Below, one piece after another: positions 50,991-60,443 of a stretch of 64,000 bases of DNA. Numbering within the stretch: position 1 is the stretch's first letter; each line of letters opens with the position of its first letter. The notes beneath the pieces were generated by a model that was not told the origin of the DNA, made no database searches, and worked only from the letters and a program-made list of their open reading frames with translations. This DNA is from Mesorhizobium sp. YC-39 (lineage in GTDB: Bacteria > Pseudomonadota > Alphaproteobacteria > Rhizobiales > Rhizobiaceae), in NCBI RefSeq assembly GCF_025753795.1, contig NZ_JAOWPS010000001.1, forward strand, positions 1,922,001 through 1,986,000, written 5' to 3'. Position numbers and translations under genes: made by a program.

Positions 50991-51881
50991 TCAGAAATAG
51001 CCGTCCGACGCGGCCGTGGCTTCCTTCGGGATTTCGACGCCGTCGACCAGGATCTTGTCGACCAGCTCGTGGTGGAAGCAGACCAGCCCCTTGATGCGCT
51101 CGGCCTCGTGCACCGGTTCGGGATAATGCCAGACGAGGTTCTCGTGGCGCTTCTTGGCCGTCGTCACGTGGTAATAGTTCGAAATACCCTTGTAGGGGCA
51201 GCGCGAAATGTAGCGGCTGGGCGCGAACATATCGAGCCTGGTGTCGGAGATCGGCAAATAGTGGCGCACCGGATGGCCGGTCTCGAACAGGAATACGCCG
51301 CGCCGTGAATCCGCCACCTGCTCGCCGTCGAGGATCACCTGCACCCGCCGTGACGAGGGCAGGCAGTCGACGCGGCGGAACGGGTCGCGGGCGTGGACGA
51401 AGATTTCCTCGTCCTCCTCGAACCAGTGGCCCATCTTGCTCCAGTAGAAGGACATGTAATCCGCTATTGGCGGGCAGCCCTTGACCGGGTCGAGATAGCG
51501 CCAGGCGCCGTCCTCGACCAGCGTGATGCCGGTGTTCAGCGAATAATGGGTGGCGACACCCTTGAATGGGTCCTCCGTCGTCGTCTTGCTCGGCAGCAGG
51601 AACTCCTCGCGCACATCGCCGATCGGGAAATAATAGACCGGCAGGTGATCGGACTCGTAAAACACCAGCGCCTTGGTCGTGTCGGCGACGATCATCGAGC
51701 CGACCTGCACGCGCAGCCGTTTCGGGGAGGGCATGGTGAAGGCGACGTAGCCCGGTTCGAACTCGTATTGCACGATGGTGTCGAGCAAGGGGAAATGCGG
51801 CCCGCGACCGCGCAGATGGGGCTTGCGAATGGTAGTCTCCCGTTTCTTCTCTTTTGCGATCGGGCGTTGGTGCGCGGTCAT
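50991..51881 (-). CDS. Tandem DUF427-domain protein
   Basis: A 296-residue cytoplasmic protein with two copies of the DUF427 fold: residues about 55-165 (VADTTKALVFYESDHLPVYYFP) and about 180-285 (VADSRRGVFLFETGHPVRHYLP). Both copies share the pattern VAD..(K/R)(A/G)(L/V)..(Y/F)E(S/T).H.V.(Y/H)Y.PI.D. Its biochemical role is not known. It overlaps nothing but starts two bases after the binding-protein gene, so it is likely made together with the peptide-type transporter component. Confidence 0.8.
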   Translation of the reverse strand: MTAHQRPIAKEKKRETTIRKPHLRGRGPHFPLLDTIVQYEFEPGYVAFTMPSPKRLRVQVGSMIVADTTKALVFYESDHLPVYYFPIGDVREEFLLPSKTTTEDPFKGVATHYSLNTGITLVEDGAWRYLDPVKGCPPIADYMSFYWSKMGHWFEEDEEIFVHARDPFRRVDCLPSSRRVQVILDGEQVADSRRGVFLFETGHPVRHYLPISDTRLDMFAPSRYISRCPYKGISNYYHVTTAKKRHENLVWHYPEPVHEAERIKGLVCFHHELVDKILVDGVEIPKEATAASDGYF

Positions 51882-51883
51882 GA

Positions 51884-53539
51884 TCAGCCTATGGAAACGC
51901 GATCAAGCAGCAGCCCGGCGGCGATTGGCGGCAGCCCGCTGACATTCTTGCGCACCGGCACCAGTAGGTCAGGGAAATAGCTGAAGATGACCGGCGTCTC
52001 GTCGAGCAGCAGTTTTTGGATGTCTGACGCTGCGATTTGTTGCGCGCCGATATCGAGCGCCTTCAGATAGCTGGTGACCATGCCATCGTAGGCGGAATTC
52101 TTGAAATGCGCCGCGTTCCACGGCCCATCGCTGACCAGCGGGCTTTTCAGGAATACGTTCGGCACGCTGCGATGCGCGTAGTCGGTGATGCCCAGCGGGC
52201 TGTCCAGCCAGTCCGATTGGCCGAACACCGCCTTCCCATAATATTTGTCCTGGTCCTCGATGTTCAGCGCGATGCGGGCGCCGATCTCCTTGGCGAAGTT
52301 CTGGAACAATTGCGCGTAGCCCGGAATGTCCGAATAGCGCAGCGTCGTCAGCGTCATGTCGAAGCCGCTGCCAAGTCCCGCGGCCTCCATGAGCTGTTTC
52401 GCTTTGGCGATGTCCTGCGCGCGCTGCGGTATCGATTTGTCGGTCGCCGGAAAGGCCGGCGCGAACGGGCTGTCATTGCCGGTCGCCGCCATGCCGCGGC
52501 AGAGGCCATCCACCAGCTTGCTGCGGTCGATGCACAAAGCCAGCGCCTGGCGCACGCGCTTGTCGGTGAAGGGCGCCATGTCGCAGCGCATGTGCAGTTG
52601 GCGATGCGCGGTCGAGGCAACGCGCAGCACCGTGATATCGGGATTGTTCAGCACGACCTGGCTGACATCGAGCGGGACGGCATCGAGAAGGTCGACCTCG
52701 CCCGCCTGCAGCGCCAGGATGCGCGGCTGCACGTCACCGTAGAACTTGAATTCGAGCCGGTCGGGCAGCGCCTTCTCGCCCCAATAGTCGGGATTGCGGA
52801 TGAAGCTCGCGCCGACCTTCGGCGTGTAGCTCTCCAGCCGGAACGGCCCGGTGCCCTCGAAGGTCTTTTCGTAGTCGCCCTTGTAGCTCGCCGGCAGGAT
52901 GACGGCGTTGTAATTGTCGATCGACACCGAATAGGGAAAGCTGCCGTTCGGCGCGTCGAGATGGAAGGCAACGGTATGCTCGTCGACCTTCTGGATTCCG
53001 CCTTTCGACAGCAACCCCTTGAACACCGACAGCGCGTTGGACGAGCCGCTCGGATCGGCCAGTCGGTCGAACGTCGCCACCACGTCGTCCGCCTTGAATT
53101 CCTCGCCATTGTGGAACTTGACGCCCTTGCGCAGCTTGAAGGTCCAGACGCTGCCGTCCTCGTTGGGCGACCAGCTCTCCGCCAGCACCGGCTTCAGGGT
53201 GAGGTCCGGCTGGGTGACGCAGAGAAACTCGGCGGTCTGGAAGACGAGCTGATAGCTGCCGCTGTCGTAATAGGTGACGGGATCGATGGCGCCGCCAGGC
53301 GTCGCGATGCCGGCGCGCACGGTGCCGCCCGGTTTGCCCTCGGCCCGCGCCTGCGGTGCGCCAAGGCCAATCGCCGAAGCGATGCCGCCGAGAAACGGCA
53401 GCGACAGGCCAAGCATGCTGCCATGCCTGAGGAAATCACGCCGGCCGATCCTGCCGGCGAGCAATTCGTCAACAGCGGAATTTTCGATTGCGGTGAGGTT
53501 TTTGCGGGCGGTATCGATCATCCTGAAATGCTTTGGCAC
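51884..53539 (-). CDS. Family 5 (Dpp/Opp-type) substrate-binding protein with Tat signal, paralogue 1
   Basis: A 551-residue periplasmic binding protein. GRRDFLRHGSMLGLS (about 32-46) is a twin-arginine signal placed after a 30-residue cytoplasmic-type stretch. The SBP_bac_5 motif FKLRKGVKFHNGEEFKADDV (about 133-152) is clear. It is a close paralogue of the protein at 58548-60212, sharing long identical patches. Divergent from the LysR gene. The ligand could be a peptide or another amine-rich compound. Confidence 0.87.
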   Translation of the reverse strand: MPKHFRMIDTARKNLTAIENSAVDELLAGRIGRRDFLRHGSMLGLSLPFLGGIASAIGLGAPQARAEGKPGGTVRAGIATPGGAIDPVTYYDSGSYQLVFQTAEFLCVTQPDLTLKPVLAESWSPNEDGSVWTFKLRKGVKFHNGEEFKADDVVATFDRLADPSGSSNALSVFKGLLSKGGIQKVDEHTVAFHLDAPNGSFPYSVSIDNYNAVILPASYKGDYEKTFEGTGPFRLESYTPKVGASFIRNPDYWGEKALPDRLEFKFYGDVQPRILALQAGEVDLLDAVPLDVSQVVLNNPDITVLRVASTAHRQLHMRCDMAPFTDKRVRQALALCIDRSKLVDGLCRGMAATGNDSPFAPAFPATDKSIPQRAQDIAKAKQLMEAAGLGSGFDMTLTTLRYSDIPGYAQLFQNFAKEIGARIALNIEDQDKYYGKAVFGQSDWLDSPLGITDYAHRSVPNVFLKSPLVSDGPWNAAHFKNSAYDGMVTSYLKALDIGAQQIAASDIQKLLLDETPVIFSYFPDLLVPVRKNVSGLPPIAAGLLLDRVSIG

Positions 53540-53624
53540 GGCGGCATTCCTTGCTTATCGTGGGGGCTGTGCCATCTAGTTCACTGTTGACCGCACCCGG
53601 AAAGCGATATTTTTTGATGGGGGT

Positions 53625-53641
53625 CATCGAAATTTTCGATG
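53625..53641. promoter_or_regulatory. Perfect palindrome CATCGAAA-T-TTTCGATG upstream of the LysR gene
   Basis: It contains T-n11-A (TCGAAATTTTCGA), the core pattern of LysR binding sites, and lies 12 bases upstream of the chosen ATG and 85 bases from the divergent binding-protein start. Confidence 0.6.
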
Positions 53642-53653
53642 CGAGGCTTGAGC

Positions 53654-54565
53654 ATGGATACCGAAAATCTGCGCAGCTTCCTCGAAGTTGCCGCCCATGG
53701 CAGCTTCACCGTCGCGGCCAACAGGCTCAACCTTGCTCAATCCACCGTCAGCGCGCGGATCAGGGGTCTGGAAGAGCAATTGGGACGCCGGCTTTTTGTT
53801 CGCGACCGCGATGGCGTGGCACTGACTCCGGCCGGTCGCCAGTTCCTGCCGCATGCTTCCTCGATCACCCGCACCTGGGAGCAGTCGAGACAGGACATCG
53901 CCGTTCCCGATGGCTACGAGACGCTGCTCAGGCTCACCGCTCCCGCCTATCTGTGGGACCGGATCACCTCGCCCTGGATCGCCTGGATGCGCGAAAGGCG
54001 GCCGAACGTTGCGCTGCGGCTCGAAGGCAGTTTTCCCGACCTGGCGATCGATCAGATGGCCGAGGGCCTGCTCGACATCTGCATCCTCTATCTGCCCAGG
54101 CCGCATCCCGGCATTGTCTACGAAACGCTGGCGGTCGATCAGGTCGTTCTCGTCCAGCATGCCGATCAAACCGGGTCATGGACCGAGAATTACATTCTCA
54201 TGGACTGGGGGCTGGAATTCCGCATCGAGCACGACCGGGCCTTTGCGGCGATGGTGAAGCCGGCAATATCGGCCGGGCTGGTCTTCATCGGGCTACAGCA
54301 TGTGCTGTCGCAAAAGGCGGCAGCCTATCTGCCGCTCAGTGCAGTCAGCGGCCACATCGAGCGTGGTGAGTTGCGACGCGTCGAGGCCGCGCCGGTCTTC
54401 CAGCGCCCGATCTACCTGGCCTATCCCTCGAATCCAACCTCGTCGGACATTCTGGAGGTTGCGCTGGAAGGATTGCGGACGCTGGCAAAGGATTGGTCGG
54501 CAGGTGAGGGTTTTGCCGAAGGCGACCGCGCCTTCAGCATGGCGGACGCGCTGCCGGGCGCGTAG
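53654..54565 (+). CDS. LysR-family regulator
   Basis: A 303-residue regulator. The winged HTH covers residues 1-60 (MDTENLRSFLEVAAHGSF, RLNLAQSTVSARIRGLEEQ, FVRDRDGVALTPAG). The effector domain follows. ATG at 53654 has GAGG about 8 bases upstream; an ATG at 53639 overlaps the palindrome. It is divergent from one binding-protein gene and convergent with the Dpp-type ATPase gene, and probably controls the importer. Confidence 0.9.
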   Translation: MDTENLRSFLEVAAHGSFTVAANRLNLAQSTVSARIRGLEEQLGRRLFVRDRDGVALTPAGRQFLPHASSITRTWEQSRQDIAVPDGYETLLRLTAPAYLWDRITSPWIAWMRERRPNVALRLEGSFPDLAIDQMAEGLLDICILYLPRPHPGIVYETLAVDQVVLVQHADQTGSWTENYILMDWGLEFRIEHDRAFAAMVKPAISAGLVFIGLQHVLSQKAAAYLPLSAVSGHIERGELRRVEAAPVFQRPIYLAYPSNPTSSDILEVALEGLRTLAKDWSAGEGFAEGDRAFSMADALPGA

Positions 54566-54571
54566 CCGTCA

Positions 54572-56644
54572 TCAGGCAGGTTCCGGCTGGACGACCTTGT
54601 TCTGTAACCGTGCCAGTTCGGCATAAAGGATATGGCAGCGGATTGAATGGCCGGGTTCTGCCTCGTTGAGTGGCGGCTCCTGCGTCTCGCAGACTGGGCC
54701 GATCTTGCGCGGGCAGCGTGTGTGGAAGACGCAGCCGGATGGCGGGTTGGTGGCGCTGGGGATTTCGCCGTCGAGGCGGATGCGCGCGGTCTCGGCCTGG
54801 TCGAGTTTTGGAACGGCCGACAGCAGCGCTTCGGTATAGGGATGATGCGGGCCGGCAAAGACATCCTCGGATGGTCCAAGCTCCATGATGCGGCCGAGAT
54901 AGAGCACGGCGATCCGGTCGGAGAGATAGCGCACCACGCCAAGGTCGTGCGAGATGAAGATGTAGCTGACATCTTCCTTCGACTGCAGGTCGGCGAGCAG
55001 ATTGAGGATCGCCGCCTGCACTGAGACGTCGAGCGCCGAGGTCGGCTCGTCGCAAACGACGATGCGCGGGTCGCCGGCAAAGGCGCGGGCTATGGCGACG
55101 CGCTGCTTCAGCCCACCCGAGAGCTGGCGCGGCTTGACGGCGAGATGGCGCTCGGTCAGCCGCACCGAGCGGACGAGATCGTTGAGGCGGGCTTCGAGTG
55201 CGGCACCGCTCAAGCCGGCCAGCCGCTTCAGCGCCCGGCTGATCAGATGGCGGATCGAATGCGAGCGGTTGAGTGCGGAGTCCGGGTTCTGGAAGACGAT
55301 CTGCATGGCCTTGACCTGCTCGTCGCTGCGGCTCTCCAGCCGCGGCGCCAGGGCCTTGCCTTCGAGCTCGATCATGCCGCCTTCGTCGGGCGGCACCAGG
55401 CCGAGCAGCAGCCTGGCGAAGGTGGTCTTGCCGCTGCCGGATTCGCCGACCAGGCCCAGCGTCTCGCCGGGTCTTAAGCTGACCGAGATATCCTTGACCG
55501 CCCGCAAGAGGTGGCCATGGCTGCCATAGGTCTTGTTGAGGCCCTCGACGCGCAGCACCGCCGGCGATGCCGCTTGTCGTGAAGGAAGAGCGACATTGTA
55601 CGGCGTGGCGCGCGGCAAGGATTGCGCCTGCTCGTGATAGTGGCAGCGCGACAGCCGTCGCCCCCGATCGTCAGCCAGGTCGTAGAGCGGCGGCGGTTCG
55701 GTGCGGCAGCGCTCGGTGGCGAGCGCGCAGCGATCGGCGAAGGCGCAACCCTTGATGTCGGCGCCGATGCCGGGCAGGAAACCGGGAATGGTGTCGAGGC
55801 GGCCCTGGTCCTTGCGCTGGCCGCCGCGCGGCAGGCAGCGCAGCAACGCCACCGTATAGGGATGGCGCGGATCGTTGAACACGGCGTCCGTCGGTCCTTC
55901 CTCGACCAACATGCCGGCATAAAGCACGCCGACCCGGTCGCACATGTTGGCGATGACGGCGAGGTTGTGGCTGATGAACAGGATCGAGGCCGACAGTTCC
56001 TGCCGCAGCTGCGCGATCAGGTCGAGCACTTCGGCTTCCACCGTGGCGTCGAGGCCGGTCGTCGGCTCGTCGAGGATCAGCATCGAAGGATCGTTGGCCA
56101 GCGCCATGGCGATCGCCACGCGCTGCTGCATGCCGCCCGAAAGCTGGTGTGGATAGCGCTGCATGACGCTGGCCGGGTCGGAGATGCGCACCCGGTTGAG
56201 CATGGCGATCGTGCGATCCTCGGCTGCCTGTCCCGAGATGCCGGCAAGCTCAAAAATCTCGGTCAGCTGGCGACCGATGCGGATCGACGGGTTCAATGCC
56301 TTGCCCGGATCCTGATAGACCATCGAGACGCTTTCCGCGCGGGCGCGCCTAAGTGCTTCGGCGTCGAGCTTCATCACGTCCTGGCCGTCGAGCGCAATGG
56401 CGCCACCGGTGATCGAGCCATTGCGCGGGAGGTAGCGCACCACCGAAAGCGCCACGGTGGACTTGCCGCAGCCGGATTCGCCGACCAGCCCATAGGCCTC
56501 GCCCTGGCCGATGCTGAGATTGAGATTGCGCAGCACCGCGCGGTTGCGGCCGCCGACGCGGTAGGCGACAGAGAGATCGCGGAGTTCGAGCGCGTTGGCG
56601 GTCTTCCCGGTCTTCCCGATCAGTCTCTGGGCGGGTTCAGTCAT
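54572..56644 (-). CDS. Fused Dpp/Opp-type ATP-binding protein (DppD-DppF)
   Basis: A 690-residue protein with two complete ATPases. The first (about 17-330) has GESGCGKST, LSGGMQQRV and MLILDEPTTGLD, plus the oligopeptide C-terminal ARCRTEPPPL-type cysteine region; the second (about 365-680) has GESGSGKTT, LSGGLKQRV and IVVCDEPTSALD. The two ATPases are normally separate genes. It overlaps the DppC-type permease gene by 8 bases. Confidence 0.9.
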   Translation of the reverse strand: MTEPAQRLIGKTGKTANALELRDLSVAYRVGGRNRAVLRNLNLSIGQGEAYGLVGESGCGKSTVALSVVRYLPRNGSITGGAIALDGQDVMKLDAEALRRARAESVSMVYQDPGKALNPSIRIGRQLTEIFELAGISGQAAEDRTIAMLNRVRISDPASVMQRYPHQLSGGMQQRVAIAMALANDPSMLILDEPTTGLDATVEAEVLDLIAQLRQELSASILFISHNLAVIANMCDRVGVLYAGMLVEEGPTDAVFNDPRHPYTVALLRCLPRGGQRKDQGRLDTIPGFLPGIGADIKGCAFADRCALATERCRTEPPPLYDLADDRGRRLSRCHYHEQAQSLPRATPYNVALPSRQAASPAVLRVEGLNKTYGSHGHLLRAVKDISVSLRPGETLGLVGESGSGKTTFARLLLGLVPPDEGGMIELEGKALAPRLESRSDEQVKAMQIVFQNPDSALNRSHSIRHLISRALKRLAGLSGAALEARLNDLVRSVRLTERHLAVKPRQLSGGLKQRVAIARAFAGDPRIVVCDEPTSALDVSVQAAILNLLADLQSKEDVSYIFISHDLGVVRYLSDRIAVLYLGRIMELGPSEDVFAGPHHPYTEALLSAVPKLDQAETARIRLDGEIPSATNPPSGCVFHTRCPRKIGPVCETQEPPLNEAEPGHSIRCHILYAELARLQNKVVQPEPA

Positions 56645-57527
56645 TGAACGCTCCGTGGACGCCGTCGGCCGCCAGATTGACGCCGATCACCAGCGAGGCG
56701 ATGGCGATCGCGTCGAACAGCACCGTCCACCAGAAGCCGCCGCCGATCATGCCGTAATTGCTGGAGATCGACAGCCCCCAGTCGGGCGATGGCGGCTGGA
56801 TGCCAAAGCCCATGAAGGAGAGCGTGGCGACGGCAAAGATGGCGTAGCCGAGCCGCACCGTGGTCTCGACCAGGATCGGCGGGATGACGTTGGGCAGGAT
56901 CTCGACGAACATCGTATGCAAGGCGCTTTCGTGCCTGAGCTGGGCGGCCGCGACATAGTCGAGTTGGCGTTCGGCAAGCACGGCCGCGCGCACCGTGCGG
57001 GCGATGATTGGCGCGAAGCTCAGGCCAATGACGACGATGACCGTCGTCTTGGAGGTGCCGAGTGCGACGATGGCGAGCAGCGCCACGATCACCACTGGGA
57101 TGGCCATGAAGGCTTCGAGGATGCGGCTGATGATGTCGTCGACGATGCCGCGAAAATAGCCGGTGAACAGACCGAGCGCGGTGCCGGCTATGGTGGCGAG
57201 CAAGGTGGCGAGCGGGGCGACGGTCAGAATATCGCGCGAGCCGACGATAACGCGCGAGAAGACGTCGCGGCCGATCTGGTCGGTGCCGAACCAGTGCTCG
57301 GCCGAAGGCGGCGCCAGCGCGTTGATGATGTCGTCGGCGAGCGGATCATAGGGCGCGAAATGTTCGCCAAACAGCGCGCAGGCAACCCAGAACATAACGA
57401 TGGCAAGGCCGGTGAGGAAGGTGCCGGACCTAAGCAGCGAGAAAAACACCTCGGCGAGCGGGCCGCGCCGGTTGGCATCGTTCGGCGCCGGAGCCGGAAT
57501 GGTGGCGGAACTGTCGGTTGCGCTCAT
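56637..57527 (-). CDS. Peptide-type ABC transporter permease, DppC type
   Basis: A 296-residue permease with an N-terminal OppC_N segment and a BPD_transp_1 domain. FAPYDPLADDIINALAPPSAEHWFGTDQIGRDVFSR (positions about 76-111; here two blocks) and the EAA-like AQLRHESALHTMFVEILPN are visible. It overlaps both neighbours by 4-8 bases. Confidence 0.9.
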   Translation of the reverse strand: MSATDSSATIPAPAPNDANRRGPLAEVFFSLLRSGTFLTGLAIVMFWVACALFGEHFAPYDPLADDIINALAPPSAEHWFGTDQIGRDVFSRVIVGSRDILTVAPLATLLATIAGTALGLFTGYFRGIVDDIISRILEAFMAIPVVIVALLAIVALGTSKTTVIVVIGLSFAPIIARTVRAAVLAERQLDYVAAAQLRHESALHTMFVEILPNVIPPILVETTVRLGYAIFAVATLSFMGFGIQPPSPDWGLSISSNYGMIGGGFWWTVLFDAIAIASLVIGVNLAADGVHGAFND

Positions 57528-58477
57528 TGGTCTGTTCCCAGCCTTATGCGTGGATTGAGCACCGAGTAAAGAAAATCGGCGGCCAATGTCGCCACCGCAT
57601 AGACGATGCCGATGGTCAGGATGCCGGCCTCAAGCACCGGAAAATCCTTGCCACGCGCGGCGGTGAAGATCAGCGAGCCGATGCCCTGGTAGCGAAACAG
57701 TGTCTCGATCACCACAAGACCGCCGATGAGATAGCCGGTCTGGGTGGCAATGACGGTGATGGTCGGCAGCAGCGCATTGCGCAGCACATGACGCCAGATC
57801 ACCGTGCGCCATGGCAGGCCCTTGAGCACGGCGGTCCTGGTGTAGTCGGAATCGAGCGCCTCGATCATGCCGGAGCGCGCCATCCGCGCGATGTAGCCGA
57901 ACAGCACCAGGAACAGCGGCAGCGACGGCAGGATCAGATAATAGAGCTGGGTGAAGAAACCGGCATCCCTTGGCCATGCCGCCGAGATCGGCAGCCAGCG
58001 CAGCCAGACGCCGAAGATCAGAATGAGGATGATGCCGGTGACGAACTCCGGCAGCACCGTCACCGACAGGCCGCCGAGGCTGATGATGCGGTCGAGCGGC
58101 CGGTTGAGGTTGAGCGCTGCAATGACGCCGCCAAAAATGCCGATCGGCACCACCAGCACGAAAGCGACCGCCGCCAGCTTCATCGAATTGCCGAGCGCAT
58201 CGATGACGAACGGCGCCACCGGCGAGCGGAAGATATAGGACGTGCCCATGTCGCCCTGGACAAAATTCCAGATCCAGCTGCCATACTGGGTCAGCAGCGG
58301 CCGGTCGACGCCGAGTGAATGATTGAGCGCATCGACCGCGCGCTGGTCGGCGAACGGACCCAATATGGCCCGCCCGACATTGCCGGGCAGAACCTGCCCA
58401 CCCAGAAACACCATGATGCTGAGCAGGAACAGCGTGACGAGCGACAGGGCGATGCGCCGGACGAGGAAGGAGAGAAT
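57524..58477 (-). CDS. Peptide-type ABC transporter permease, DppB type, with probable ATT start
   Basis: A permease with the usual QGDMGTSYIFRSPV and LPRDAG-type loops and EALDSDYTRTAVLKGLPW EAA segment. The first in-frame ATG (58414) would remove the first membrane span. The frame upstream stays open and encodes LSFLVRRIALSLVTLFLLSI, the typical N-terminus of DppB proteins. AAGGAG is eight bases before an ATT at 58477, and no ATG, GTG or TTG lies between. I therefore list ATT as the start (317 residues); without it the protein would be 296 residues. Confidence 0.75.
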   Translation of the reverse strand: MLSFLVRRIALSLVTLFLLSIMVFLGGQVLPGNVGRAILGPFADQRAVDALNHSLGVDRPLLTQYGSWIWNFVQGDMGTSYIFRSPVAPFVIDALGNSMKLAAVAFVLVVPIGIFGGVIAALNLNRPLDRIISLGGLSVTVLPEFVTGIILILIFGVWLRWLPISAAWPRDAGFFTQLYYLILPSLPLFLVLFGYIARMARSGMIEALDSDYTRTAVLKGLPWRTVIWRHVLRNALLPTITVIATQTGYLIGGLVVIETLFRYQGIGSLIFTAARGKDFPVLEAGILTIGIVYAVATLAADFLYSVLNPRIRLGTDQ

Positions 58478-58496
58478 GGCGAATACTCCTTGCGGA

Positions 58497-58520
58497 GCCA
58501 GCCCTCCGGAAAGGGCTGGC
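58497..58520 (-). terminator. Hairpin between the binding-protein and permease genes
   Basis: GCCAGCCC and GGGCTGGC arms surround an 8-nt loop. Such a hairpin after a binding-protein gene usually protects its mRNA and lowers expression of the downstream permease genes. Confidence 0.6.
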
Positions 58521-58547
58521 GGTCGCGGGATCAGCTCTTCCTCCTGA

Positions 58548-60212
58548 TCAGGCCTTCGCGGCCTTTTCCAGGAACAGCTGCGACATGGCGGTCGGCTGCA
58601 CGCCGGTCAGGCCCTTCGTGGTCGCCGTCAAATAGTCGTAGAAATAGCCGAAGATAACAGGCGTTTCCTCGAGCAGCAGCTTCTGGATCTTGCCGGCGTC
58701 AGCCTTTTGCGCTTCGAGATCGAGGGCCGCGATATAGCTGGTCGCCAGCGTGTCGTAGTCCTTGTTCTTGAAGTGCGCGGCGTTCCAGGTGCCGTCGCTC
58801 CTCAGCGGCGCTGCCAGGAAGACGTTCGGCACGCCACGGTGGCCGTAGTCGGTGATGCCCATCACCGAGTCCAGCCAGTTCGACTTGCCAAACACCGCAT
58901 CGCCGTAATAGGCGCCCTGGTCGAGGATGTTGAGTTCGAGCTCGATGCCGATCTCCTTGACCCAGTTCTGGATGAGCTGGGCATATTCGGGAATCTCCAG
59001 ATAACGCTCGGTGGTCAGCGTCACCTTGAATCCCTTGCCGGCGCCGGCTGCTTCCATGAGCTGCTTGGCCTGCGCGATGTCCTGCTCGCGCTGCGGCACG
59101 GTCGGATCGGTGGAAGGATAGGCCGAGGCGAATGGGCTGTCATTGCCTTCGATGGCGCGCCCCTTCATCAGGCCGGCTACCAGCTTCTTGCGGTCGAGGC
59201 AAAGCGCAATCGCACGGCGCACGCGCGGGTCCTTCAACGGATCGGAATCGCAGCGCATATGCAGTTGCTGGTGCGCAACCGATTTCAGGCTGATGATGTC
59301 GATGGCCGGATCGGTGAGCAGGCCGACGCCGGCCAGCACCGGCAGCTGGTTGATGATGTCGACCTGGCCGCCCTGCAGCGCCAGGATCATCGGCTGCGTG
59401 TCGGCGAAGAAGGTGAACTCGGTGCGATCTGGCAGCGCCTTGTCGCCCCAATAGTCATCGTTGCGCACGAAGGAAGCGCCGACCTTCGCCGTGTACTTTT
59501 CCAGCTTGAACGGCCCGGTGCCGTCGAAGCTCTTCTCGTAGTCGCCCTTGTAGCTCGCCGGGATGATGACGGCGTTGTAATTGTCGGACGACACCATGTA
59601 GGGAAAGTTGCCGTTCGGCGCGTCGAGGTGGAATTCGACCGTGTAGTCGTCGACCTTCTTGGTGGCGCCCTTCTGCAGGATGCCGGTGAACACCGACAGC
59701 GCGTTGGACGAATTGGCAGGATCGGCGAGGCGGTCGATGCTGGCCACCACGTCATCCGCCTTCATCTCGCCGCCACTGTGGAACTTGACGCCCTTGCGCA
59801 GCGTGAAGGTCCACACCGTGCCGGTGTCGTTCGGCTTCCAGCTTTCGGCCAGGGCCGGCTTGAGCACGAGGTCGGGGCCGTCGATGCAGAGGAATTCAGC
59901 GACCTGCTGCAGCACGACAAGGCCGCCGGCGTCGGCGATGGTCACCGGGTCGATGGCGGCGGCGGGCACGCTGCTGGCGACGCGTATGGTGGCGCCGGCG
60001 GCGCCCGCGGCGCGGGCGAGCGAGGGCGCGCCGCTGAGGCCTGCGGCCATGCCAATGCGGCCGAGCAGGGGCAGCGACAGGCCAAGCAGGCTGCCGTGGC
60101 GGACGAAATCGCGGCGGCTGACACGGCCGTCGACAAGACCGTCGATGAGATGGTTTTCAAGCGGCGAGCGATTGCGCCGTATGAGATCGAGAATGCGATA
60201 ATTCTTGCTCAT
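58548..60212 (-). CDS. Family 5 (Dpp/Opp-type) substrate-binding protein with Tat signal, paralogue 2
   Basis: A 554-residue periplasmic protein. SRRDFVRHGSLLGLS (about 32-46) is a twin-arginine motif, and FTLRKGVKFHSGGEMKADDV is the family motif. It resembles the product of 51884-53539 along its whole length, including GDYEKSFDGTGPFKLE against GDYEKTFEGTGPFRLE. It is the first gene of the permease/ATPase operon. The transporter could use both binding proteins. Confidence 0.88.
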   Translation of the reverse strand: MSKNYRILDLIRRNRSPLENHLIDGLVDGRVSRRDFVRHGSLLGLSLPLLGRIGMAAGLSGAPSLARAAGAAGATIRVASSVPAAAIDPVTIADAGGLVVLQQVAEFLCIDGPDLVLKPALAESWKPNDTGTVWTFTLRKGVKFHSGGEMKADDVVASIDRLADPANSSNALSVFTGILQKGATKKVDDYTVEFHLDAPNGNFPYMVSSDNYNAVIIPASYKGDYEKSFDGTGPFKLEKYTAKVGASFVRNDDYWGDKALPDRTEFTFFADTQPMILALQGGQVDIINQLPVLAGVGLLTDPAIDIISLKSVAHQQLHMRCDSDPLKDPRVRRAIALCLDRKKLVAGLMKGRAIEGNDSPFASAYPSTDPTVPQREQDIAQAKQLMEAAGAGKGFKVTLTTERYLEIPEYAQLIQNWVKEIGIELELNILDQGAYYGDAVFGKSNWLDSVMGITDYGHRGVPNVFLAAPLRSDGTWNAAHFKNKDYDTLATSYIAALDLEAQKADAGKIQKLLLEETPVIFGYFYDYLTATTKGLTGVQPTAMSQLFLEKAAKA

Positions 60213-60443
60213 GGGTTCTACCCTTTCCCCTGTGTTCTTGTGATTGACGAATTCAGGATGTTCTCCGTATCCCGGCCGTCAACGAAGTTCAGTCGAGACT
60301 GTAGCATGCGGTCTTGGCCGGTCCACCCTGTCCTTGCGGCGGAGAGGCCGGTTTTTTAAGGCACTGCTTTCGCCTGTTCGTTCCCATTCGTGGCTGCGGT
60401 TTTTCCTGTTGTATCTGTCTCCTGTCGGTTCGTGTGATCACTC

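Noticed and set aside
54572..56644. Frameshift fusing two ATPase genes
   Set aside because: Both ATPase domains are intact, joined by a normal linker in one frame; DppD-DppF fusions occur naturally in Rhizobiales.
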